Positions 1-8,648 of a stretch of 41,538 nucleotides of DNA are shown in pieces. Position 1 is the stretch's first letter; the number at the start of each line of letters is the position of its first letter. Origin of the DNA: Alphaproteobacteria bacterium. Its GTDB lineage: Bacteria; Pseudomonadota; Alphaproteobacteria; 16-39-46; JAJRRM01. The DNA is taken from NCBI GenBank assembly GCA_024279475.1, contig JAJRRM010000080.1:1-41538 (forward strand), read 5' to 3'. The position numbers and the translations under genes are program-made. A model generated the notes under the pieces. That model did not search any database, was not told where the DNA came from, and worked only from the letters and a program-made list of their open reading frames with translations.

Positions 1-538
1 AGATAGACGGGCAGAAAACAAGGCAGCACTTGGTGCTTACTTTGCTGCGAACCCCCAGAAGACACTTCTTATAGATGCTCTCCAAGAAACACTTAATATA
101 TTCAGCTATCAGCTTCCAAAAAACGTTTCTCATCTAGCTTTTTCAAACACACGACATAATTTAACGACTGTTGGTGATGATTTTCTCTATAACTGTAAGG
201 GCCTTAGGACAGTAGATTTATCTAGTCTTGCTAATGTAACGGCTGTTGGCAATAGTTTTCTCTATCACTGTAGCGGTATTACAACTTTAGATTTATCCCC
301 TTTATCTAACATAACTTATGTTGCTGATTCTTTTCTCGCTTACTGTAGCGCTCTTATAGAAGTAGATTTATCCCCTTTATCTAACGTAACGACTATTGGC
401 GAAGCTTTTCTTCTTTACTGTAAGAAGCTTAGGACCTTAGATTTATCACCTTTAGCTAACATAACAACTGTTGATCGATATTTCCTCTATGGATATACAG
501 GCGCTACACCGATAGATCCTCATAGGTTAATGAGGTAG
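1..538 (+). CDS. Leucine-rich-repeat protein, C-terminal part (5' end outside window)
   Basis: An open frame enters at base 2 and runs about 178 codons to a TAG at 536-538; it is missing from the ORF track because its start lies outside. After about 50 residues of non-repeat sequence (ALGAYFAANPQKTLLIDAL) come four 25-residue repeats plus a degenerate fifth, pattern TTVGDDFLYNCKGLRTVDLS. Each has a conserved FL..C and L.LD.S.L.N core. This resembles the BspA/LRR_5-like repeats common in host-associated bacteria and protists. The repeat count and solenoid prediction suggest a protein-binding role, and a host-interaction protein is an inference. The last unit loses its Cys and Leu positions, so this is probably the natural C-terminus. 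No catalytic domain is visible. Confidence 0.75.
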   Translation, partial: DRRAENKAALGAYFAANPQKTLLIDALQETLNIFSYQLPKNVSHLAFSNTRHNLTTVGDDFLYNCKGLRTVDLSSLANVTAVGNSFLYHCSGITTLDLSPLSNITYVADSFLAYCSALIEVDLSPLSNVTTIGEAFLLYCKKLRTLDLSPLANITTVDRYFLYGYTGATPIDPHRLMR

Positions 539-705
539 ATCTTCGAGGGTATAAATAAGAGGAGACCTTTAATTTAGAGTATTTAAAAAAAAAGGGTAAT
601 TATTTCATTTAAGCAATTACGAGAATCTAATCTTGCTCGTCACTCCTGCTAGAAGAAGAAAGGATATTAGAGAGTTGTGTGCTTTACTTCAACATCTTTC
701 CAATA

Positions 706-2214
706 TCATTTTTTTATGCCTTTTATGGTCAAGAAGCAAAAAAGTGTTGATATAAAGCTCACAGCTGCTGCTATCTGCATTGTAACGCTTAAAGCAGTTG
801 TATAAGCAGATTTTACAAGGGTATTCATGGCTTTGGCATCTACAATATTCTCCAATTCTTTTATATCATGATGTACTCCAGCAATATAAGTTATAAGAGA
901 AGAATAGTCCTCGGGAGATAAATTTAAGGGCAAGGTCTGCTCTAAAAAAATCTGTCCTAAACCCGTTAGCATACTTGAACTAATGATGACTCCAAGAGAA
1001 AGTGACATGCATGTTCCCACCGAAAATACACCAGAAGCTGTATTAAGGAGAGAGGAATCCACAGTCTTTAACATAACAGCATTGAAAGAAGGAAAGGAAA
1101 TTCCTAGACCTGTACCTGCTAGAGCAAGTGAAAAAATAACAGGTAAAAGTTCTGTATGAGCATCAAACGTTGAAAACCATAATGCTGCAATACCTGTGAT
1201 AAATGTTCCCAAGCAAATAGGAATGCGACCATCCATCCTATCACACATTTTTCCACCAAAAGGTGAAAGAAGCCCAAGTGCTATCGTCATAGAAAAGAAG
1301 ATAATGCCAGTTTCATATGCGCTATAGTTGAGGATGTTTTGTAAATAAAGGTTAACCATTAAGAGCATTGAAGCAAAAACATATTGAAAAAAGGAGAAAC
1401 CGACAAGGCAGCCAAGATAGGGAGTATTATTGAAGAAATTTTTAGGAATTAGTCTATTTTCTCGGTTAGATTGATGTGTTAAAAATGCAAAAAAGAGGAG
1501 TATACTAATGCCTATAAAGCTCCAAAAGAGAAGGCTACCTAACCCCCACACTTCTGCTTGGTTTATACTAAACAAGAACATTATAATAGTAGCTCCAAGA
1601 AGAGCAGCTCCTTGAATGTCAATTTTCTTCTTAGTTGAATCTATGGTTTCTTTATGAGTAAAGATATACATGACTCCTTGAGCAATAAGACAAAGAGGAA
1701 TATTAATATAAAATATCCAGCGCCAACTTAGCCACTCTAATAAAGCTCCGCCTATACTAGGACCAAAAGCAAGCCCTATACCGCAAGATATACCCAGTAT
1801 CCCCATAGAACGGCCGCGCTTATCTTCAGGAGTTTCCATAAAAATTATTGCATAAAGAGGAGAAACAAAGAGGCCACCTCCCACACCTTGAAGAGCTCTA
1901 CCAAGCATAATAACCCATGTATCCCAAGCAACGCCACATATTAATGAAGCAATAGAAAATATCCACACTCCAATAAAGAACATACGCCGACGGCCATAGA
2001 TATCTGATAAACGTCCCCCAATGATAGCAACAGAAGCCCAAGCAAGTGTATACCCACTAAGCAACCACTGAAGCACGTTTAGATCTTCATCAAAATCTCG
2101 AGAAATTGGAACCAAGATAAGGTTTACAGCAGAATAGTCAATGTTAAGGAGGAGAGCTAAGATGAAGACAGAGCTTAAAATAAACCATGATTTTTTTTCA
2201 GGAGTTAGAAACAT
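706..2214 (-). CDS. MFS multidrug exporter, DHA2 (EmrB/QacA) type, 14 TM
   Basis: A 502-residue integral membrane protein, the usual length for 14-helix DHA2 drug:proton antiporters. MFS motif A is visible between TM2 and TM3 (GGRLSDIYGRRRMF). The motif C region in TM5 is also clear (GIGLAFGPSIGGALLEWLSW), followed by the family's WRWIFYINIPL. The N-terminal helix carries the D.SAVNLILVPISRDF signature that precedes WLLSGYTLA. It probably exports toxic amphiphiles across the inner membrane; the substrate cannot be told. It stands alone, with no EmrA-type adaptor beside it. The start is the ATG at 2214; the upstream sequence has no strong Shine-Dalgarno. Upstream on the same strand is the lytic transglycosylase gene, 165 bp away. 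Confidence 0.88.
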   Translation of the reverse strand: MFLTPEKKSWFILSSVFILALLLNIDYSAVNLILVPISRDFDEDLNVLQWLLSGYTLAWASVAIIGGRLSDIYGRRRMFFIGVWIFSIASLICGVAWDTWVIMLGRALQGVGGGLFVSPLYAIIFMETPEDKRGRSMGILGISCGIGLAFGPSIGGALLEWLSWRWIFYINIPLCLIAQGVMYIFTHKETIDSTKKKIDIQGAALLGATIIMFLFSINQAEVWGLGSLLFWSFIGISILLFFAFLTHQSNRENRLIPKNFFNNTPYLGCLVGFSFFQYVFASMLLMVNLYLQNILNYSAYETGIIFFSMTIALGLLSPFGGKMCDRMDGRIPICLGTFITGIAALWFSTFDAHTELLPVIFSLALAGTGLGISFPSFNAVMLKTVDSSLLNTASGVFSVGTCMSLSLGVIISSSMLTGLGQIFLEQTLPLNLSPEDYSSLITYIAGVHHDIKELENIVDAKAMNTLVKSAYTTALSVTMQIAAAVSFISTLFCFLTIKGIKK

Positions 2215-2379
2215 GCAAAAACTTTTATGTAAGACAATTGAAAGGGAAACATACTATATCTTAATATACTAAGTAAACAAAAGATAATCAAAAAACGATT
2301 AATATTCCAACACAGTCTGATCAAACTTGACTAAAAAAAGCTTTGTTACACCCTCAAAAATATAGAAAAATTGAACCTG

Positions 2380-4377
2380 TTAATTTTTCAGGGTGTTTTT
2401 TTTGGAGAGCGGACGAGCTTGATAGTAGGTTATTAGCGGATGCTCTTTACTTCCCATATCATAATTTGTACGATATATATAGATCTGTTCAAGAACGCGT
2501 TGCACGTAATTTCTTGTTTCAAAATAAGGAATTTGCTCCATCCAATCAATCCAGTCAATTTCCCCTTTAGATGGATCTCCATATATTTTTAGCCATTTTT
2601 TTACAACTCCCTCACCCGCATTATAGGCTGCTATAGCGAGAGGGTAGCTATGATTAAACATAATAAGAAGATCCTGAAGAAAAGCAGACCCTAGAATTAT
2701 ATTTAACTTTGGATTTACAATTATTTCATTAACATTCCGGAGTTTTATTTTATGTTTTTTAGCTATGTTTTTAGCCATGAAAGGCCTCATTTGCATAAGT
2801 CCCATAGCACCAGCATGACTTATAGCTTTATAAGCAAACATGCTTTCACGCCTTATGATAGAAAAAATTAGACTCTTATCTTTAGGATCACGTCTTGTTA
2901 TCTCTATTTTCGCAGGATATGCTTCAGGAATATAGACCTCCTTTTTCCTGCTAAGAGTACGTGCTGCTTCAACAGCAAAACTTGGAGCCCATTTAGTTAT
3001 AAACTGAATAGTATATATTTCTTCATCACGAGTTTTGGAACGTTTGGCGAGGTTTATAGCAAAGAAACGCGTCCAATCGTAAGCCTTTGGAGAGTGAGAT
3101 AATAGGACTAATAACTTAGCAAATTGGCGCAACTCCACTGTATTTTTCACCAAAGAGCTTATCTGTGTTTTCTTAAATTTATAATGTTCAGAGCCAATAC
3201 CTATACTACACGCAGCGAGCTGACCATAAAAAGTCGTGCGATAGTTAGCCGCAATTGAAAAAAATTTATCTGCTTTTTTTGTATTATTTAGGATATCGTA
3301 TGTTTTCCCCAACCAGTAGGCAGCTCGGGATCGACTTATAGGACCTTTAACTTTATTGAAGAGATTCAAGAAACGTCTTTCAGCTTCTCTTGGTTTATTA
3401 AGAAAACGTAGAGCAATAAACCCTGCTAGCCATTCAGCCATTGCAAAATTAGCACCCCTTTGAAGACCATGATCTTTGATAATAGAAAAGGCTCGAGCAT
3501 AGTCTTTCTTTTCCAGAGCACGGCGTGTTAAAATATGACGTTCATGCCAAAAAGCTTTTTTTCGATGAGAGGGAACAATTTTATCTTTGAATAAAGATAG
3601 TGCCTCGGTATTTTTTTTCTTTTCACGGCGCCAAACAAGTCGATCATATATAAACCCTAGATGATCTTTAAACTGTGGATGCGCTTTTTTAACATGCCAA
3701 TCCACTCCTGGCTTGAGCTGCTGAAGAAGAAGGCGACTTTGAGTAAGAAGTTTATAGCTATCACTTAATCGAGGAATCATTATCTTAGCACTACCATAGG
3801 TCTTTTTCCATAAAAGGTTATCTACGCGCTGATGATTGTCTTGTGGAGATAAAATCTTACGGTAAGTTTTGTAGAAAAGATAGTCAGTAGATTTGTCAAA
3901 CTGCCCCTCTACCCATAGCTTTTTAACCATTTTTTTGAGTTTATATTTTTGCCCAAGGTAAGAAAGGGCTTGTGTATATGCCCATATTGCTGTTCCCTTG
4001 GTAGGCGAGTTATCATCAAACCACTGAACAATTTTCATAGCATACTCAGGAGAGAAGGTTATTTTTTCTTCAATTTTAGCTTTTAACGTAGTCTTTCCTG
4101 GCCAATGAGGATTTTTTTGAATAAAATCTATGATCTCATAAGGGGAGTAATGCTGTTGTTTTGGATGTTGATAGAAGACATACTGTAAAAACTTTTTGGT
4201 TAAGGGACACTTGTTAAATTGATCACCCTTGATAAATTTCCCCCACTGCTCAAAGGTTATTTTATTATCAAAACGTTGCAAACCTTCATGCATAGATTTT
4301 GTACATATAGGAGAGAAATTAAAAGCATTAGCTAAAGTAGTTTGAACTATTAATATAAAAAAGAAAAAAAATTTCAT
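2380..4377 (-). CDS. slt: Soluble lytic murein transglycosylase (Slt70-like, GH23)
   Basis: A 665-residue periplasmic enzyme that cleaves the MurNAc-GlcNAc bond of peptidoglycan to give 1,6-anhydro ends. A short hydrophobic signal peptide (MKFFFFFILIVQTTLANAF) is followed by a long alpha-helical superhelix region and a C-terminal catalytic SLT domain. The family 1 motifs are all present: the catalytic Glu in RRESMF (about residue 511), GAMGLMQMRP, and AYNAGEGVV. Length matches Slt70 (about 620-650) plus a short tail. A good GGAGA-like ribosome site (ATGGAGAATAT) precedes the ATG. The gene looks intact, so the organism still remodels murein. The ORF at 2343-2570 on the other strand is its shadow. 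Confidence 0.92.
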   Translation of the reverse strand: MKFFFFFILIVQTTLANAFNFSPICTKSMHEGLQRFDNKITFEQWGKFIKGDQFNKCPLTKKFLQYVFYQHPKQQHYSPYEIIDFIQKNPHWPGKTTLKAKIEEKITFSPEYAMKIVQWFDDNSPTKGTAIWAYTQALSYLGQKYKLKKMVKKLWVEGQFDKSTDYLFYKTYRKILSPQDNHQRVDNLLWKKTYGSAKIMIPRLSDSYKLLTQSRLLLQQLKPGVDWHVKKAHPQFKDHLGFIYDRLVWRREKKKNTEALSLFKDKIVPSHRKKAFWHERHILTRRALEKKDYARAFSIIKDHGLQRGANFAMAEWLAGFIALRFLNKPREAERRFLNLFNKVKGPISRSRAAYWLGKTYDILNNTKKADKFFSIAANYRTTFYGQLAACSIGIGSEHYKFKKTQISSLVKNTVELRQFAKLLVLLSHSPKAYDWTRFFAINLAKRSKTRDEEIYTIQFITKWAPSFAVEAARTLSRKKEVYIPEAYPAKIEITRRDPKDKSLIFSIIRRESMFAYKAISHAGAMGLMQMRPFMAKNIAKKHKIKLRNVNEIIVNPKLNIILGSAFLQDLLIMFNHSYPLAIAAYNAGEGVVKKWLKIYGDPSKGEIDWIDWMEQIPYFETRNYVQRVLEQIYIYRTNYDMGSKEHPLITYYQARPLSKKNTLKN

Positions 4378-4439
4378 ATATTCTCCATAATGACTAACTA
4401 CTTATAAGAGACAACTTCTACTAATATTGTACTGTTATT

Positions 4440-4704
4440 TTAATTTATCTACAATAGAGTCCTTCAAAATCCATAAAAGACCTGCCTCTATTTTTTTGGT
4501 ATGATGGCATTAAGGTGCTCTATAAAAAAAGAACCCTCTAATTGTGTACTCTTTACACCTATGAAGGGGTTTTATTTAATTCCTCACAAGGCCATACTAT
4601 TTATTAGGAAAAGAGAAGTTTTGGTATAAATATAAAAAATATGTACGTAGTGACGTACTCTCTTTTCCCTTATCTCAAGTCGTACCATAAAGGGTACGGT
4701 TTTT
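4440..4704 (+). other. Non-coding stretch with hairpins; possible small RNA, unproven
   Basis: Between slt and the cspA terminator I see no gene. On the plus strand there is a terminator-like hairpin, CGTACC-ATAAAG-GGTACG followed by GTTTTT (4681-4704). A second small palindrome, GTACG..CGTAC, lies near 4640-4655. An 8-bp pairing AAAAGAGA/TCTCTTTT encloses that palindrome. A terminator with no ORF upstream suggests a small transcript, but I cannot match it to any RNA family. The 98-residue minus-strand ORF at 4716-5012 overlaps the cspA terminator and is rejected. Confidence 0.25.
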
Positions 4705-4940
4705 AAAATGTCTGCCTAGACTTTGAGTCTGTCTATGCAAATAAAACCTATTATTAAAATAAGACTCGTTAAAAATCCTACCCTTTTAAGAGCCCTATAA
4801 AGAACCCTATGAAAGAGAAAATATCTAAATTGTTGGATTTCCAGTACCAAAATATCCTTAAAAGAATCTTTTATAAAGAAGAAATGGTATTTAGACCCCG
4901 TTATTCCCTTAAGAAAAACCTTTTGGGGACAGGCTTTTAA

Positions 4941-4977
4941 GAAAAAAGATCCAGCACTAATAACTAATGTGCTGGAC
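4941..4977 (-). terminator. Rho-independent terminator of cspA
   Basis: Read on the minus strand this is an 8-bp perfect stem TCCAGCAC / GTGCTGGA with an 11-nt loop, followed almost at once by a run of six T. It lies about 55 nt downstream of the cspA stop codon. The geometry is that of an intrinsic terminator. Confidence 0.75.
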
Positions 4978-4988
4978 CTTCTATCACC

Positions 4989-5010
4989 GTATCTGTTTTT
5001 TAACAGATAC
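4989..5010 (-). other. Perfect 9-bp hairpin between cspA stop and its terminator
   Basis: GTATCTGTT / AACAGATAC, a 9-bp perfect stem with a 4-nt loop. It starts 21 nt after the cspA stop and lies just before the terminator hairpin. It has no useful T-run in the cspA direction (the T-rich part is in the loop), so it is more likely an mRNA 3'-end stabilising stem than a second terminator. Confidence 0.5.
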
Positions 5011-5031
5011 AATAAAATCGTTCGGTAAACC

Positions 5032-5241
5032 TTACGCGTCTATCAATTTGATATGTTCCGCAGATTCTTTACCTTTATTGCTTTCTAGCTCGTAGCTAAC
5101 TTTTTGCCCTTCGTTCAGTTGGTGTATACCTGATTTTTCCAGAGCATTAATATGGACAAAAACATCTTTTGAACCATCTTCTGGTGCAATAAATCCATAC
5201 CCTTTAGTTGGATTAAACCACTTTACTATTCCTTGAGCCAT
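5032..5241 (-). CDS. cspA: Cold-shock protein, CspA family
   Basis: A 69-residue single OB-fold protein that binds single-stranded RNA and DNA and melts mRNA structure. Both nucleic-acid motifs are present: RNP1 as KGYGFI and RNP2 as VFVHI. The start [14 protein letters not shown] is typical of alphaproteobacterial cold-shock proteins. An AAGGAAA ribosome site lies 6-7 nt before the ATG. It is a single gene with its own candidate promoter about 150 nt upstream and an intrinsic terminator downstream. Whether it is cold-induced cannot be told from sequence, and many Csp paralogues are constitutive. Confidence 0.95.
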   Translation of the reverse strand: MAQGIVKWFNPTKGYGFIAPEDGSKDVFVHINALEKSGIHQLNEGQKVSYELESNKGKESAEHIKLIDA

Positions 5242-5393
5242 TATCTTTCCTTTTATATCTTTTTGTTTAAGTTAATCATATGAAATAAAGCAATACCATA
5301 CCGCTTTTCGATTCACCTTTATTTAAATACCCAGAATCACCCTTTTCCAAAACCGATTTGAGTTTGTCGATAAGCATTCTCTACGTATATTTC

Positions 5394-5423
5394 AGTATAG
5401 TCAACAAAAACTAATAAGATCAA
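5394..5423 (-). promoter_or_regulatory. Candidate sigma-70 promoter for cspA with long 5' UTR
   Basis: On the minus strand there is TTGATC (5418-5423), an 18-nt spacer and TATACT (5394-5399). Transcription would start near 5387, giving a leader of about 145 nt, the size known for cspA mRNAs with a thermosensing 5' UTR. The remaining DNA between 5424 and 5576 shows no feature. This is inference from motif match only. Confidence 0.35.
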
Positions 5424-5576
5424 GAAAAATTAATTTAATACCCCATAATTTTTCTCTTTTTTCTAGAATTATCTCTTTAAAAAACTCTTTTCTCTTTAAT
5501 AAGCAGCTCTCTTACGCGTATTGTTGTAACCATAGCTTATCTTCTCTAACATATTCACAATTAGGACAGTCGTCCT

Positions 5577-8500
5577 TTAATCTTTCTTATTGATTACAAA
5601 CCATCGTTTCTTAACCATAAGAGCACAAGGGGTTACTAAGAGCGTTAAGGGTGAGGCGAACAATACTCCAAACACGATGGCAGTGGCTAGCATAGACCAC
5701 CATTGTGTAGAGGGCGCTCCTATCTCTATAACGAGATTTAAGTAGTCAATATTAAGCCCCAGCATAATAGGTAAGAGACCTAGAACAGTTGTAAGTTTTG
5801 TTAATATAACAGGCCTTAAACGTAAAGCTCCCGCACGGAGAATAGCCTCTCGTATATCTAGTCCCTCTTTTCTAAGGGTATTATAGGTATCAATTAAAAT
5901 AATATTATTGCTTACGATAATACCAGACAAAGCAATAATACCAATACCACCCATAACAATGCCAAAAGGCATGCCTCTAATTAAGAGGCCTAGCAGAACA
6001 CCTATTGTAGACATCACCACAGAACTTAAAATAATAGCCATGCTATAGAAGCTATTAAACTGTGTGACAAGAATAAGAATAATGAGGAAGATAGCAGTTC
6101 CAAAAGCTTTAACCAAAAAGTCTTTCGTTTCTTTTTGATCTTCATCTTCTCCTTTTATAGTGACTTTTATTCCTTTTGTACTATGAGTCGTTAGATAATT
6201 TTTTATAGTATCTAACTGCAGCTGAACCAGTGTCTCTGAAGAAACATCTGCTTTCACCGTATAGGCTCTTTCTCCTTTAGATCTGTGTAAAAAGCTTGTT
6301 CGTTTTCCATAGGTTTTTTTTACAAAGTTCGATAGAGGGACCGCCCCTATAGGCGTTGGTACAACCATCTCTGAGAAATTAGAAAGTCTTCTTTCATCAA
6401 TTGGATAGCGCAAAATAATATCTATCTCTTCCAAGCTATCATCTGGACGGAAGGCCCCAAGTTTTACACCATTGGTAAGAACTTTTATAGCATCCCCTAT
6501 TTGCTGCCAGTCCACTTTATATTGAGAGGCCTTAAATTTATCAATATTCAAACGCCATTCTATACCTGGTGGGGAACGGTTGTCTTCAATTTGCCGTATC
6601 CCTTTTTGTTTTTTTAGAAAAAGGATAAAAGAATTTATATAAGCATTCAAACTTTCATCATTTGAGCTAGAAAATTGAATGTTTATAGGCTTATCTTGAC
6701 CTGGCCCCCCCTTGTTTAGCTCATCTTCAATAATAACCCCGGGAACATCTTTTACAGAATCATGGATAGACTCTATAATAGTCTTTACTTTTGGGCGATC
6801 CTGCCAAGGCATAAATTCGATAAAAATAAGACCAATTTCATCTTGACTGTCTGGACCTTCTCTTTTTCCTATATGAGATAAAACAGTTTTAAGATCTGTC
6901 CTTTTTAGGAGTTTTTCTTCAACTTTTTTTATAATACGATCTTTCTCATTTAGGGATAAATTTCCTAAAGCTTTTATTTTTATATAACCACTATCAGGCT
7001 CTATATCAGGAAAAAACTCTACCCCTTTTCCATAGAAAGAAAAAATAACAAGCACAGCTATTAAGAGACCTAGAGAGGAAGATAAAACTACCCAAGGATA
7101 GTTTAGGGCTTTTTCCAAAAGTCCTACATATATGTCTGTGTATTTGCTAGATTCTGTTAATTTTTTTGGGGTCTCTTTGGGTGATTTTCTTGCCCAATAA
7201 CTTCCTAGTGTGGGTATAAAAACAAGCGCCATAAGAATAGAAGATAGGAGAGTTGCAATAAGAGTAATGGGCAGATAACGCATAAATTGTCCAACGATTC
7301 CAGGCCAAAAAAGGAGTGGTAAAAAAGCCATGACAACAGTTATGATAGAGGTAACAACAGGCCAGAACATCCGTCTTGCAGAGATCTTGAAAGCTAGAGC
7401 TTTATCCACACCTTTTGATATCTCCCGATCAGCATATTCAACAACAATAATGGATCCATCCACCAACATACCAATGGAAAGAATTAAGCTAAATAAAACA
7501 ACTGTATTTAGGGTATGTCCTTGGGCACTAAGGATTAATATTCCCATTAGAAAAGAACCCGGTATAGCTATTCCCACCAGAAGAGAGGATCGGTAACCCA
7601 AAGAAAAAATAATTATAAGCATAACGAGAATAACAGCACTAATAAGCTCATTTTGCAGATCCTGAATCATTTCCCAAATATGTTCAGATTCATCAGCAGC
7701 ATAAGAAACTTGTAAAGTTTTTGGCCAAGTTTCTTTATTTTTATCAACAATTTCTCGAACAGCAGCTACAGTCTCTAAGATATTTTCCCCTGTTCTTTTT
7801 AATATTTTTATGGTAACAGCGCTTTGACCATTATTTCTTGCAATGGATGTAGGGTCTACAAAAGTACGATTTATTTCTGCTACATCTGTAATTCTTTGTC
7901 CGCCCATAGCGTCTGTTAAAAGAGGCAAGTTAAAAATATCAGCCATTGTTTTAAATGTACCGGCAGTTTTTATAGGAAATGATCCTGTAGCTGTTTCAAT
8001 TTTTCCAGCAGAAATGCTGGTATTAGAAGATGTAATAGAGGAAATAAATCTTGAATTTAAGAGTCCATACTGTTGTAAGATTGAAGACTTTAATATTATT
8101 TCTATAATTTCTTCTTGCTTTCCACTAATGGTAGCATTCAAAACACTGGGTAAAGCTTCAATATCTTTTTTTAGATTTTCAGATATTCTAAAAAGGGATC
8201 GTTTTGGTATATCTCCAAAAATATTTATTAATAAAACAGGAAATTGGCTAAAGCTTATTTCTTCTATTTTTGGATCATCTGTGTCTGCTGGAAAGCTTGA
8301 TTTTGCAGACTCTACTTTTTCTCGCACATTAGCTAAAGCTTTTTTATCATCAAATCCTGCATGAAACTGAAGCGTAACATTCGCTCCTCCTTCGTAAGCA
8401 GTAGATGTCATTTCTTTAATACCATCTATACTTTTTAGCTCTTGCTCAAGAGGTTTAATAAGGAGGCTTTCAGCATCTTCAGGAGAAATACCTTTATGGA

Positions 8501-8648
8501 TAGTTTCAATATTAATAACAGGAATTTTTATATCTGGAGAAGATTCTTTAGGGATCTTTAAATAAGCTAAAGCACCCCAAATAAAGATGAAACACAGAAT
8601 AAGGAGGATAGTGCGTTTGCAGTCCAATATTTTATCTAAAAAACGCAT
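5577..8648 (-). CDS. RND-family efflux pump inner-membrane subunit
   Basis: A 1023-residue protein of typical RND architecture: TM1 at residues 12-32, a large periplasmic loop, a central TM2-TM7 block (about 330-530), a second periplasmic loop and TM8-TM12. Opening KIPKESSPDIKIPVINIET is the family's start. The TM4 proton-relay segment reads GMLVDGSIIVVEYADR, with one Asp of the AcrB pair kept and the second replaced by Gly, as in some non-AcrB RND groups. TM10 reads SGIIVSNNIILID. It follows the frameshifted membrane-fusion gene with zero spacing (its ATG abuts the TAA), so the two are translationally coupled. No outer-membrane channel gene is nearby. The frame is open, but function depends on whether its adaptor is made. 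Confidence 0.9.
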   Translation of the reverse strand: MRFLDKILDCKRTILLILCFIFIWGALAYLKIPKESSPDIKIPVINIETIHKGISPEDAESLLIKPLEQELKSIDGIKEMTSTAYEGGANVTLQFHAGFDDKKALANVREKVESAKSSFPADTDDPKIEEISFSQFPVLLINIFGDIPKRSLFRISENLKKDIEALPSVLNATISGKQEEIIEIILKSSILQQYGLLNSRFISSITSSNTSISAGKIETATGSFPIKTAGTFKTMADIFNLPLLTDAMGGQRITDVAEINRTFVDPTSIARNNGQSAVTIKILKRTGENILETVAAVREIVDKNKETWPKTLQVSYAADESEHIWEMIQDLQNELISAVILVMLIIIFSLGYRSSLLVGIAIPGSFLMGILILSAQGHTLNTVVLFSLILSIGMLVDGSIIVVEYADREISKGVDKALAFKISARRMFWPVVTSIITVVMAFLPLLFWPGIVGQFMRYLPITLIATLLSSILMALVFIPTLGSYWARKSPKETPKKLTESSKYTDIYVGLLEKALNYPWVVLSSSLGLLIAVLVIFSFYGKGVEFFPDIEPDSGYIKIKALGNLSLNEKDRIIKKVEEKLLKRTDLKTVLSHIGKREGPDSQDEIGLIFIEFMPWQDRPKVKTIIESIHDSVKDVPGVIIEDELNKGGPGQDKPINIQFSSSNDESLNAYINSFILFLKKQKGIRQIEDNRSPPGIEWRLNIDKFKASQYKVDWQQIGDAIKVLTNGVKLGAFRPDDSLEEIDIILRYPIDERRLSNFSEMVVPTPIGAVPLSNFVKKTYGKRTSFLHRSKGERAYTVKADVSSETLVQLQLDTIKNYLTTHSTKGIKVTIKGEDEDQKETKDFLVKAFGTAIFLIILILVTQFNSFYSMAIILSSVVMSTIGVLLGLLIRGMPFGIVMGGIGIIALSGIIVSNNIILIDTYNTLRKEGLDIREAILRAGALRLRPVILTKLTTVLGLLPIMLGLNIDYLNLVIEIGAPSTQWWSMLATAIVFGVLFASPLTLLVTPCALMVKKRWFVINKKD

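Noticed and set aside
1-538. 75-bp repeats as a CRISPR array
   Set aside because: The repeats are coding, contiguous without spacers and diverged at synonymous and non-synonymous sites; they encode leucine-rich repeats.
2343-2570. 75-residue plus-strand ORF
   Set aside because: Antisense shadow of the slt 3' end.
4716-5012. 98-residue minus-strand ORF after cspA
   Set aside because: It starts in one cspA 3' hairpin and spans the terminator; no family pattern and no ribosome site of note.
5561-5580. AGGAC/GTCCT hairpin as terminator of the RND operon
   Set aside because: Only a 5-bp stem and no T-run on the minus strand.
7843-8364. 173-residue plus-strand ORF inside the RND gene
   Set aside because: Antisense shadow; the RND protein in the other frame is fully conserved.
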